Part shown: in pieces, positions 9,630 through 18,992 of the stretch
Position numbering within the stretch: position 1 is the first letter of the stretch
Layout of the letters: each line of letters begins with the position of its first letter
Origin: Asparagopsis taxiformis
Lineage: Eukaryota > Rhodophyta > Florideophyceae > Bonnemaisoniales > Bonnemaisoniaceae
DNA length: 64,000 bases
Direction: 5' to 3'
Assembly (NCBI GenBank): GCA_030407315.1
Contig: JALQPE010002205.1
Coordinates: 1 to 64,000 of the forward strand
Made by a program: the position numbers and the translations under genes
The notes under the pieces: generated by a model
Databases searched by the model: none
What the model was told of the DNA's origin: nothing
The model's input: the letters and a program-made list of their open reading frames with translations, nothing else

Positions 9630-11471
9630 GTGCGCATTCCGCCCGATGAAACTACGCCACGCCCCTTTCCCTGCTCGCTTGGATCACACTGTCGCTTCCC
9701 CGGCTATGCCGCTGTGCACAAATGCACAGCGTGCAACATTCAGCCAGTACACAACCTGTGCGACTATCCTCGAGTATATCACCTCATCCCCATCAAGTAC
9801 CTCAACAACGGTGAGCGAGACATGGTGTTCGTCTGCTCCCGTGAGTGCTACGATGGCCGTCAACCGGATGACCCCCCTTCTTGGACCCCTCCTGCAGGGG
9901 TCACGTTACAAGAAGCGTGGGAAGGTGATGCGTACAATCCTTTCGAAAAGGACGCGTCCTCTACCGAGTCTGCTGAAGAAAAGGATAAGCAGACCGGTGA
10001 GGCTCCGCGGAGTACGATGGGAGGGAAGGCGCCCATATCCCGGGAACCAGCCAAGAAAACTGCCTCTGGAACACCGCGGCGGGGAGAAAAGAGGAGGAGA
10101 GAGCCGACCACTCCTCCTCCGACTCGGATGACTCGGTCCAAGACCAGAAGTGCCGCTATCGCAGAGCAACTCATCGCTCTCGGTAGCCCGTCTTCTCCCC
10201 CTGTCTCCCTTCCGCTTCCTGCACAGCCACCCTCATCTGGCGAAAAGGAGCGTGAAGGTGAGATAGAAGACGGCGAAAACCCTACAAAGACGAAGGTGAC
10301 TTCCAAGGGGTTTCGGGTACACAGGTATGAGGACGAGCAGCCACCGCCACCTTCCTTTCTCACGGAGCAGACCACGCTTGCCCAAGCTGCTACGTTCGTG
10401 CGTTCAATTTCGGGTCTGCTCCATCCTGAACACCGCTCTGGGTTCATCATGACGAGTGGGGAGGTGGAGGAGATCAGGGAGGATATCAACTCCGCGGCTG
10501 GTGGTACATCCGAGGAGAGGATTGTTTATTGGGAGCGGGCAAGGGCTAGTATTGATTTCGATGGATACATCGTCCTCGAAGACATACTAGGAGCTTCCGA
10601 TGTACGGTCTGCAATCCACGAACTGCTCTCTGGGTTTGCCCAAAAGTTCGATGACAATGTGGAAGGGGCGTGGGGCACGATTCTGAACTCCGGTTCAGCT
10701 GCCCAGGATGCCCGGGGTGGCGCGTCTCGCCAGCGGTACATGACCCCCCGCTCGGCTGTCATTGAAGACCTCGACGGGGAGCAATCCATGTCGCTGGCTC
10801 ATGACAAGGTTTCCGTGGATGTCATCCTCGCAATTATAGCGGAAATGTTGCACTTGGAGGATTCCGTTTCATCTTTGAACGGATTCAAGAAAGGCTCCAA
10901 GCTGCGCTTTGGGAGGACAGGACTTCGGATGCTCCTGACGGGTTCCAACTGTACTCGTCAGATCCCGCATCTCGACTTCACGTACCCAGGACCGCCACGC
11001 GAGGAACCGAACCGCTATTGTGGGACCCCTGCACCAGACCCAGACTATTCTTTCATAGCTACTGGTGCAGTTGGGTCCCCAATTCTGGTACGACCGCGGA
11101 GTCATGCCTTCCTCAACGCCCCTCGTGATGCCTTCCTGGCCATCTGGCCCCATCTCCATCCAAAATTGGTTTGGATTCCACCCTTCTCTGTTCTCGTGAC
11201 TCGTGGTGACGTAGAGCACGCTGGTGCGGGATGGCAGGATTACGACTTCGTGAAGGACAAAATTTCTAAGACTGGAGTACAATACGGTCATCACATTCGT
11301 GTCCATAGCATGGCTGTACGTGATTCTTCCGAGCTAGTCAATGATCTCGTCTACGCACCGGTGCAGAGTGACGGCCCCAATCGTCTGCCGAAACCTTACG
11401 AGTTCGCACACGACTTTGAGTCGGACGATGAGGTACCGGATAGTAGTGAAGATTACATAACAGTTGAGTAG
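9630..11471 (+). CDS. Zinc-binding plus 2OG-Fe(II) dioxygenase-like protein
   Basis: The frame is open well upstream of 9630 but has no ATG before 9822, which lies inside the zinc-binding segment. A normal independent start is therefore missing. The N-terminus has a cysteine/histidine cluster (CSLGSHC, HKCTAC, HNLC, CSREC) like PHD or related zinc folds. A basic, proline-rich linker (KRRREPTTPPP) follows. The C-terminal third has the layout of a double-stranded beta-helix dioxygenase: HLD at 10968-10976, the distal histidine in GDVEHAG at 11217, and an arginine in HIRVH at 11298. These would be the iron and 2-oxoglutarate ligands. Such enzymes oxidise DNA bases, proteins or small molecules; beside ParB-like and methyltransferase genes, nucleic acid or chromatin is a reasonable guess. 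It may be made only as a fusion with the ParB-like protein. Confidence 0.6.
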   Translation: MRIPPDETTPRPFPCSLGSHCRFPGYAAVHKCTACNIQPVHNLCDYPRVYHLIPIKYLNNGERDMVFVCSRECYDGRQPDDPPSWTPPAGVTLQEAWEGDAYNPFEKDASSTESAEEKDKQTGEAPRSTMGGKAPISREPAKKTASGTPRRGEKRRREPTTPPPTRMTRSKTRSAAIAEQLIALGSPSSPPVSLPLPAQPPSSGEKEREGEIEDGENPTKTKVTSKGFRVHRYEDEQPPPPSFLTEQTTLAQAATFVRSISGLLHPEHRSGFIMTSGEVEEIREDINSAAGGTSEERIVYWERARASIDFDGYIVLEDILGASDVRSAIHELLSGFAQKFDDNVEGAWGTILNSGSAAQDARGGASRQRYMTPRSAVIEDLDGEQSMSLAHDKVSVDVILAIIAEMLHLEDSVSSLNGFKKGSKLRFGRTGLRMLLTGSNCTRQIPHLDFTYPGPPREEPNRYCGTPAPDPDYSFIATGAVGSPILVRPRSHAFLNAPRDAFLAIWPHLHPKLVWIPPFSVLVTRGDVEHAGAGWQDYDFVKDKISKTGVQYGHHIRVHSMAVRDSSELVNDLVYAPVQSDGPNRLPKPYEFAHDFESDDEVPDSSEDYITVE

Positions 11472-11725
11472 GTAGGATTTCACCTATAGGTTGCTCTCAA
11501 CTAAAGTTTCTATTGTTTTCTTAATGTTCCTCCATTGCTTCACTTGTAGCATAGTATACTATATACTAACAGTATACTCTTCCCCATTGCTTACTGACAA
11601 CATTCTGTGATCTACGATATTGTTTTCCTCTCAACCCAGACTAACGAGTGCGTATCCATGAGCTAAGAGCGCTCCCGACCTCAGCAGTACCTCTACTTTG
11701 TCTTTTCCAGCTGCTATTCAGGTCC
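11472..11725. other. Intergenic stretch, no gene seen
   Basis: An AT-rich 3' flank of the dioxygenase frame with a TATACTATATACTAACAGTATACT inverted-repeat-like patch near 11555-11580. Nothing else is supported. Confidence 0.5.
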
Positions 11726-12225
11726 TAAAATTTGGTAATTTTTGAGCCAAAAAATTACCAAATTTTAGACCCATCCGGCGCCCACCTGTTCCAGATTTGG
11801 ACAACCGCTCCTGCCCCAGGCTACGTCAGTTCATACATTCCATGCTTTACTGATGTTTCTAAACATTCCAAATGCTACGCTTCTTCGCTGGATGGTGTTG
11901 ACGAACATTGACGGCGCATTGCAGCTCTGTTCAAAACCGAACCGGTATTACCATGACGTGCATCTATGTCCGTCTACTTCTCTCCTCATACAATCTTGAA
12001 CATCTAGTCATCGTGATGCATCCAGACAGTTGTGCACCAATAGTCGATAAACATAATTGCACCGAACTATAGAAGGTGCTGCCCACGTGGTGCTTACTCG
12101 TGGTGGTGAGTGTCCCATGGCATAAGGTCGCTGGTACAAAGTAGGACGGAGTACGAGCCATACGGTCACTACGAGTGGGGCATAAAATTTGGTAATTTTT
12201 GTGCCCAAAAAATTACCAAATTTTA
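11726..12225 (-). repeat. ~500-bp repeat, right copy of the inverted pair
   Basis: The reverse complement of the 6900-7395 repeat, diverged by many substitutions and small indels. It is bounded by family A palindromes at 11726-11767 and 12183-12225, neither of which carries a B insertion. The outer boundary motif GACTAGTC beside the palindrome is shared with the left copy (6892-6899 and about 12225-12232). Confidence 0.8.
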
Positions 12226-12602
12226 GACTAGTCTGGCGACCGTCTGTAGCTAATGGGGCTTGAATTTAGGTGCAGTGTCTCTGTATTATTAGTGAAGCTA
12301 GCTCAAGGTTGTGGAGATTTTGTTTAATGCACTGTCATGATACAGAATGCGCCCAAGCTGCATACCCGTTCAAAACATTGCACCCCTTCACCAATCTTCA
12401 ACAACAAAACTCCAAACTCTTTCATCATCCCGCGACCCCTCGTCAGAAATCGGGGCTTCCATAAATTCCAATTTCAAATTTTGCGGGCGCGCGGAAAAAT
12501 CTCCTTGCCGTCCTGTCAGGCACATGTGCCGGATTGCATTGCAATCTTCTCTACCAATCTATCGCATTCTCTCTTCTCCCTCGTTCCCGAGCATCCCCTG
12601 AA

Positions 12603-13678
12603 ATGGCGCAGCCACAACCCCGGCACGGGCTTGTCGAAACGTACAGCGAAGATGGGCCGATGCATCCATCTGACAAGTACGGAAACGGAACCATTCTATG
12701 GGTTGATCCCGCTCGCGTTGTTTCAATTCCTGCTATCGCAGGGGCTAGCACCCCAGCCTCCGATGTCACATCCGTAGTGCATCTGGATTTCGAACGTCTC
12801 TATCTGTACGGTAGCATTGCGGACAATGGTGACGTAACCTTGGTGGGAGGCATGGACGTGTGCGAGGAGGTGTGGTCGCGCCCCCGACGGAACACATCGA
12901 GATATTTACTTCGCATGAGCTACGAATCTATTACTACCAACCACATACGCTTGCCTCTATTCTCTTTCATCTCCTGGAGAGGGAAAGGATTATTCCGTTC
13001 TACGAAAGTGTAGCAATAGTCGCTCACATGCGAGACTGTTGGCATGAAGCTGAGAAGAAAGAGGATCATGTGCCCCTTGCAGAACGTTCGCTCACAGCGT
13101 TTCGAAGGGCTGTGAGCAGTATGTACAAGTTTGACCTGCCAGCGAATGCTTCAATCGTTCTGGATAAATGGTTCTCGTATGCCTACCATCGTCACACCTT
13201 TAACATTGTGCAAGCAGTCCGAAACTTCACCATTTCTGCTGGTGAAGATGGTAGTGTAGATATAGACACACGGGTATGGGATCTATTCCTCACGAGCTGT
13301 GGGTTGCTGGATTTATCCGTATCCTTCTTTATTCCCGTGTTTGTCCATGAGCGTGATGAGCAATCAGCAGAGGATCCACTCAAAAACTCTCAGAGTCCTG
13401 GACCACCACTTCCAGTTCAGAAAGAGTTCTACACCGAGCATAACTTCTCCCAGTCCGCGATTGGTCGAGATGCCTTCTCAAGACAATCACTAGCATGCCA
13501 ATTCTTCGTTTCACAGACCCAGGAGCGCGCTTCGCATCAAGATAGCTGGACAACTCCGAGACTTACCACAACTTTCGAGAGGGTTGTTTCTCATGGCATT
13601 GATACAAATGGACCGAGACTGGAAGTTGCAGGCAGAATCCCGGCCACGCTCACGTACAAGAACGAGGTCTTCGAATAG
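12603..13678 (+). CDS. Unknown protein, frame broken once
   Basis: An ATG at 12603 opens a frame that runs to 13013. A second frame, shifted by -1, is open from 12833 to 13678 and looks coding from about 12870 onward (for example ERERIIPFYESVAIVAHMRDCW). Neither block alone makes a sensible protein start to end. The product, if the two are joined, would be about 355 residues, with no family I recognise. An indel, a short unseen intron or recoding could explain the shift. Its end overlaps the beginning of the methyltransferase frame, so both could also be one larger gene. Confidence 0.4.
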
Positions 13679-16074
13679 ACCCACGCCGCTTCTCAAGAAG
13701 GATAGTCCGTGGACTGCCCAGCGTCTTGGATATGGTATTCATGTGATTCTGAAGTCATGGGATGTATTGGCAAAGTCGCTAGGGGCTACCAATACCGAGG
13801 AGCTCTTGCAACCGTACCTTCTGTACGACCAGAGAGTATTCACGTACCACGTCCTGGACTCGGAAAATAGGGGCTTCGCACCGCTTCGAGAGCTGAAGAC
13901 TTTGTTGCACGGCAGAGGAGCTGTTCGAAGAGTGCAGCACTCGGCAAGCATCTCGAGTGCGGCTGTCCATCGTACGCTGCTGCAAGATGCTCAGATGCGC
14001 CTCTGCGCAACGTCCTTCTGGGAGCACATAATGACGATCTGTCGGCACAAAGAATTGTTCGACCAAACCGTTTCTTCACCGCGAGCAATACCTTTCCTAC
14101 AGGGCTTCCAGGCGTCGACTGGTTCCCCGGATGCTGGGAGGTTTACGACTATTCGGGCTCTGGGTATGGTTGAAAGGCAACTCACGGCATTCAGCCTCAC
14201 AGAAGAGCCACAATCAACGCCCGACCCTAATGAGGAGCTGTTCGGAGACACTGAGAGAACAGCTTCTCCAGTACGGGATTCTCCGCCCGGCGGGAACGGA
14301 ACGAGCCCGAATGCTAAACGCAGACGACTAGATGAAAGCCCTTCTGGTGCAGGAAGCTCGAGCAGGAATAGCGGTAACAGCGGTACCGCCGAAGCGGCCA
14401 GAGCTGATATAAAATCCATGCGTGCAGAAGATGAAGTGTTGATTCCTCCAGAAATGGACAACATGAAAGGATCTGTCCTGCATACTTTCAACTGCAGCTT
14501 CAGAGACCTTTTGAAGAACTATGACGCTGTTGACAATCCTCGAAAGCCGCAAATCCGGGAAGGTGCTCAGTTGGTACTCACTGACCCGCCGTACAATACT
14601 AGGCGTATGTCTGGCAGAGGAAACTCTGGTTACGATGTCCTCCGTCAGGAAGAAATCGAAGACACGGTAGCTGAAATTTCCAAGGTGACGCGCAAGGGTG
14701 GTCATGTTCTCATATTCACATCTGCTGCTCTGTTCTACAATTGGGTATACGAGCTTCGCAAAGTGAAATACTCTACGGGTAGTCCTATGTTCGCGGTTGA
14801 TTCGCAGCCTATCGTCTGTACTCGGAGCCCCCACCCATTTTACTTCGCCTCCATATAGGATTACAACCAGTTTGTTAAATATGGTCGAGCTGGTTGTACA
14901 TGCTACGAAGCTGGGTAAGGGTAAAGAAGGCTGGGGGATGGTGAACTACCGAAATGCAGGATACATCCCTTCTAGGTTCAAGGCTTGGACAAATGTCATC
15001 GACAACATCCCGCGCATCACAGCATCGGAGACAGTGAAATATTTGGAAAAGGACAAGAAAAAGGTTACGTTGCGCCCCGAGCAGAAGACCGTAGCTCTCA
15101 TGCAAGAGCTCATTGGACGTTTCTCAAACCAGGGAGACTTGGTCGTGGACATGTTTGCTGGCACTTTCTCTACTGCAGTTGCATGCCTTACTATGCACCA
15201 CGGTCAGTACAGGAGGTTTGTGGGGTGTGAGAAGTTCACGGACTGCTTTGAACTATCCCTTCCTAGAGTTAATCTTGCATTTCTGCAGCAGGTCTCCATT
15301 GGGAACTTTGCTCAACAGTCCACGCCCGCCCTGCAGCAGCTGGCCACTTCTCAACTCGGAACTTCCGATGACGATTCCCACTCGAAGAACCCCTCCAGTT
15401 TACCAAGTTCGACACAACTTCCACCCCACCTCATCAGCTTTCTGACCGCCATTTGGTGCATCCCAGACCAGCACAATGACTTGATAGACCTTCCTATTCA
15501 CAAATGGCCACAATCACTGCTGGGCTTGTTGTCCACCATGGATAGTAAAACCCTGCTATCAATTGATGCAATGGCACACAATGTATACGTTGCAACTTCA
15601 ACTATACCTGCAGCTGGTGATGGACTCTTCGCAAGAGTAGATATTGATCCAGGAGATATCGTCGGGTACTATTTTGGGGCAGTGGTTTACAAGGATCTCT
15701 ACCAAGCAAAACTGAAGACGTTTGGTACGGGTCCGACTTCGTTCTCGATTGAGCGCTTCCAGAAGTACGCAGTTCAAATCAAGGACCCAAATATCACCTG
15801 CTTGCTTCCGTCTACGTCTGGCCGCCCCATCTTCATTGTTCCATTCGAGTATTGCGCTGCTTCGAAAATCAACGACCCAACGTTCGTGGATCCAGCAGAG
15901 GGAACCGATCGCCCGTTGCGAACTGCTAATGTTAGTTTCTCCTCCCCTGTACAAGAACTCATCAGTGAGAGCTCTGTGTCTACCTACCAAGTTGTATGTG
16001 TTACTGCTAACGAGGCTATCTCAGCTGGATCCGAGCTGTTTATCGAATACGGTCATGATTACTTCACTGTCTAG
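13593..16074 (+). CDS. DNA methyltransferase (DPPY type) joined to a SET domain, one frame break
   Basis: The first frame (ATG 13593 or 13608, stop 14858) has a basic N-terminus, an acidic/serine-rich linker with KRRRLD, and LVLTDPPYN at 14574-14600, the catalytic motif of amino-DNA methyltransferases. A +1-shifted frame, open from 14797 to 16074, continues the same enzyme: a motif VELVVHATK and then DLVVDMFAGTFSTAVAC near 15140, the AdoMet-binding loop. The order (DPPY first, FAG later) is the beta class, as in CcrM-like enzymes. After a linker, ~15565-16071 looks like a SET domain: GDGLFA at the start and GSELFIEYGHDYF at the end. The NHS-type core motif is weak (TANVSF), so lysine methylation activity is uncertain. 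The frame break at ~14800-14860 may be a decayed indel or a tiny intron. The pairing suggests marking both DNA and histones. Confidence 0.6.
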
Positions 16075-16262
16075 CTGTTACCCTCTCACAGTCAAATTTC
16101 ACAAGTAAATCCATCTCCATTAATGTTTCACTCTGTTTCCCATACCTTCAATTTATTTTTATCGTAATGTACTCTTTCCCCCCAAGCAAGCAATGCGTAG
16201 AAGAATTTCCCGTTTGGTACGTAATGCGTCTGCATAAGGTTGGACAAGGTATATTCTGTGCG

Positions 16263-16384
16263 TAAAATTTGGTAATTTTTTGGGCTCAAAAATTACTGCA
16301 GTAAAAACTGATCTACCCGAGTGCACTTTGCTAGATCAGTTTTTACTGCAGTAATTTTAGAGCCCAAAAAATTACCAAATTTTA
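16263..16384. repeat. Nested hairpin, best-preserved A-with-B copy
   Basis: Outer arms TAAAATTTGGTAATTTTT and its complement enclose a B hairpin (TTACTGCAGTAA at both ends, GATCTA inside). The whole 122 bp folds as one stem with a nearly central break. It sits ~190 bp downstream of the SET stop codon. Confidence 0.85.
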
Positions 16385-16499
16385 CGCTGCCTTGTATGTG
16401 TTCTGGCATAGCCACGGGCACCACACAACCCTACATGGCATGTCGAAGGCTGAGGTTTGGATACCAGCCGTTCTTAGTTGTTTGCCTTGTTCCACATGC

Positions 16500-16720
16500 G
16501 GACGGTCTCCGCTTGTTTTTCAGCACAATGACAATGTAGAGAGAAATGCAGGTACCACAACTGTCTTGTACATTGTACATCCATTCTCGCATTTCGTACA
16601 TCATGCATGTACCACACGCAGGAAAAGCTGCTCAATGTACATTCTATGTGGTATGAAGTTTAACGCTTCTATAATTATAGCGTTAACGCTCCTAGCAACA
16701 AAACAGCCCGGAAGAACAAA
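16500..16720. other. Intergenic stretch with short inverted motifs
   Basis: Several TGTACAT/ATGTACA motifs occur at 16565-16645, and an imperfect palindrome TAACGC...GCGTTA lies at about 16660-16685. No gene is seen between 16385 and 16773. Confidence 0.4.
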
Positions 16721-16773
16721 CTGAGCCGTGGTCATCTACATAGTCAGCTAGTGCTGCTTACATAGTGCTGAGA

Positions 16774-16897
16774 TTAAATTTCGGTAATTTTTCTAGCTAT
16801 GAAATTACTGCAGTAAAAACTGATCTACCTATGTGCACTTGGGTAGATCACTCTTTACTGCAGCAATTTCAGCGCAAAAAAGATTGCCAATTTCCTT
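16774..16897. repeat. Degenerate nested hairpin (A with B)
   Basis: The same architecture as 16263-16384 but with many substitutions (outer arm TTAAATTTCGGTAATTTTT, inner TTACTGCAGTAA against TTACTGCAGCAA). It is an older copy, 390 bp from the intact one. Confidence 0.7.
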
Positions 16898-17192
16898 GCC
16901 CCGAATATACCTTAGCCTACGTTCTGCAAACACATAGAGATGTAACCAAAATAACTTCTCTGGCTGATTGCATTGCTGGCTCCATTGCTTTTGGGTATGC
17001 CCAGGACCGTTACTGCCCGCAGCTTTTGTAACGGCCGTACCAATGTCCTTATCCGTTACATCTTCCGTCCATGCTCGAGACAAGTTTCTCCCTGGTCTCT
17101 TCTACTTATCCTTCCCTTCTCCTCAGCAACGTTTCCAGTTCTACTCAAGTACTCTATCCTGGGCGTGAACCATTCAACGGTTTCCAGCAAAA

Positions 17193-18866
17193 ATGAGAGA
17201 TGATTTATCTTTGACTAGGTTTGCAAAGTTCGAAGAACGGTTCGCATCCCTCGAACAGTACATGCGCGATTCCCTTTCGTCTATTCAATTGGAGCTGGCG
17301 TGTATTCGATACATGGCCTCCGCTGCTGCCGGAACAAACACTGTCCCTTCAGTTGTTCTGGATGAGAGATCAAGAAAAGCAGATCAAATTGCCACGCTGG
17401 TGTCTTCTCTGTTCAACAACAGGCAGGTGACATCTCGATTCGTCGCTTTCAGAACTGTTGCAGAGCTTGTTAAAACCTTTGTTGACGCCAATTTGCTCAA
17501 GAATTGTAATTCGAGGTCTGCAACATCACCACAGGTGGATTCCTGCACAACGTTGCTTCTTGCTGCCCTGTCGTTTTCGCAGACTTCAAGTTCAAATTCT
17601 GAGGTAAGGCAATCTAAGAGATCTCTTATCGGAACGGCAGTAGGGAAACGACATGTGTTCTTAAAACGCTCTATTATCGGAACTGCGTTTATTTCAATGG
17701 CAAATGACAGAATTGTGCGATGGAAGGACTCGACGAGCAGGAATGCTGGGGTCCTCGATCCTGGGGAGGAGGAGGACTTGAACAGCAATACTCTATCTCG
17801 AGACTATGCACTACGCAATGCTACAGTAGTGCCCATCGAAAAGCCGTCTTGGCTGCACATTTCCCAACGAGCTCTTTTCCATGCCATGGATATTTCGATG
17901 CCCACGGAGGCAGAACGAAACGTGGAACAGTCTACGCATTTGCAGGTTACTCTTTCAAAGCGTCGCCGACTGTCTGGTTCGAAAGAAGCACGCCGTACTG
18001 GTACATCCTCTTCATCTTCTTCCGCTGTATCCAACCTTTCTCCGTCTGACTTACAGTCTATTCCGATTATTACCTCTGCACTACGGCAGCTTACACAGTT
18101 CTTCAACACTTCCCGGAAACAGATGAAAATGGAATTGGTCAAACAAGCATTCTTCCTCATCCACCGAGATATGAAGGCAGCTGTGGATGTTTCTCCTGCC
18201 CATGCTGTTTCCACAACAGAAATGTGTCCACCTGACTCTATTCCGACAACTTCGAGAGCTTACGGAACAGGAGAAGAAGCTCTCGAAGTGTACTCAAAAA
18301 ATGATTCCATCTTCTCAAATTTCATTCTGAGCCGTCCTGAGCTTCATATTCAGGTTACTTACATAGTTCAGGTGAGCGGTGATATCGATGGTGAAAACAT
18401 TGCGAGTACGCGAGTGGAGAAGTTGGCTGTCTGTTCATTCTCCTTTCTTACTCTAGCTATGATATTGTTATGCAGTTTTTGCCAATGTACACAACTGGAG
18501 ATGCTCTGTCATGAACCTCATGCTATTCAAGCATGTTATAAGATTGCAATATGCCTCCAAGGTTTATTTAACGAAGCCCTGAAACAACAGCCTACATCTC
18601 ATTTTGGGAAGGATGGATTCCCCTTGCGCGTTACATGGGGACATCTTGAGCTCCGGGACTACCTCATGGGAGGTGACTGCCTCACGGGGATCATTAGAAA
18701 GAAGAGAAACCTAACAGCACAAGAATACGAGTCTGTCCGTTTCGTTTCAGGCTTCAGACATACTGAGCGCTCAGAAGATAACCCAGCAAACAGACCAGTT
18801 TCCAATCATGATTGTGTACCTCTCGAGGAGGATGATGAACTTGGTATTTCTTTAATTGGCATGTAG
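17193..18866 (+). CDS. Unknown 557-residue protein
   Basis: A clean frame from the ATG at 17193. I do not recognise the family. The first ~50 residues (FEERFASLEQYMRDSLSSIQLEL) look like an amphipathic coiled coil. KRRRLSGSKEARR near residue 255 may be a nuclear signal, followed by a serine run. The C-terminal part (~430-520) is more structured, with cysteine and tryptophan residues (ICLQGLFNEAL, VTWGHLELRDYLMGG). It is convergent with the next gene, leaving 126 bp between stops. A role with the preceding chromatin-type genes is a guess from location only. Confidence 0.55.
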   Translation: MRDDLSLTRFAKFEERFASLEQYMRDSLSSIQLELACIRYMASAAAGTNTVPSVVLDERSRKADQIATLVSSLFNNRQVTSRFVAFRTVAELVKTFVDANLLKNCNSRSATSPQVDSCTTLLLAALSFSQTSSSNSEVRQSKRSLIGTAVGKRHVFLKRSIIGTAFISMANDRIVRWKDSTSRNAGVLDPGEEEDLNSNTLSRDYALRNATVVPIEKPSWLHISQRALFHAMDISMPTEAERNVEQSTHLQVTLSKRRRLSGSKEARRTGTSSSSSSAVSNLSPSDLQSIPIITSALRQLTQFFNTSRKQMKMELVKQAFFLIHRDMKAAVDVSPAHAVSTTEMCPPDSIPTTSRAYGTGEEALEVYSKNDSIFSNFILSRPELHIQVTYIVQVSGDIDGENIASTRVEKLAVCSFSFLTLAMILLCSFCQCTQLEMLCHEPHAIQACYKIAICLQGLFNEALKQQPTSHFGKDGFPLRVTWGHLELRDYLMGGDCLTGIIRKKRNLTAQEYESVRFVSGFRHTERSEDNPANRPVSNHDCVPLEEDDELGISLIGM

Positions 18867-18992
18867 AACTGTTCTAGCTGGAACACCGCCGTCTTCATGT
18901 GACTGTAGTAGTTCCCATTGCTTGCCTCTGCTCCGCAATGTATGCTTCAGAATAATTAAACTAGTTCTTCCATGTTCATCTCACTACCTGTA

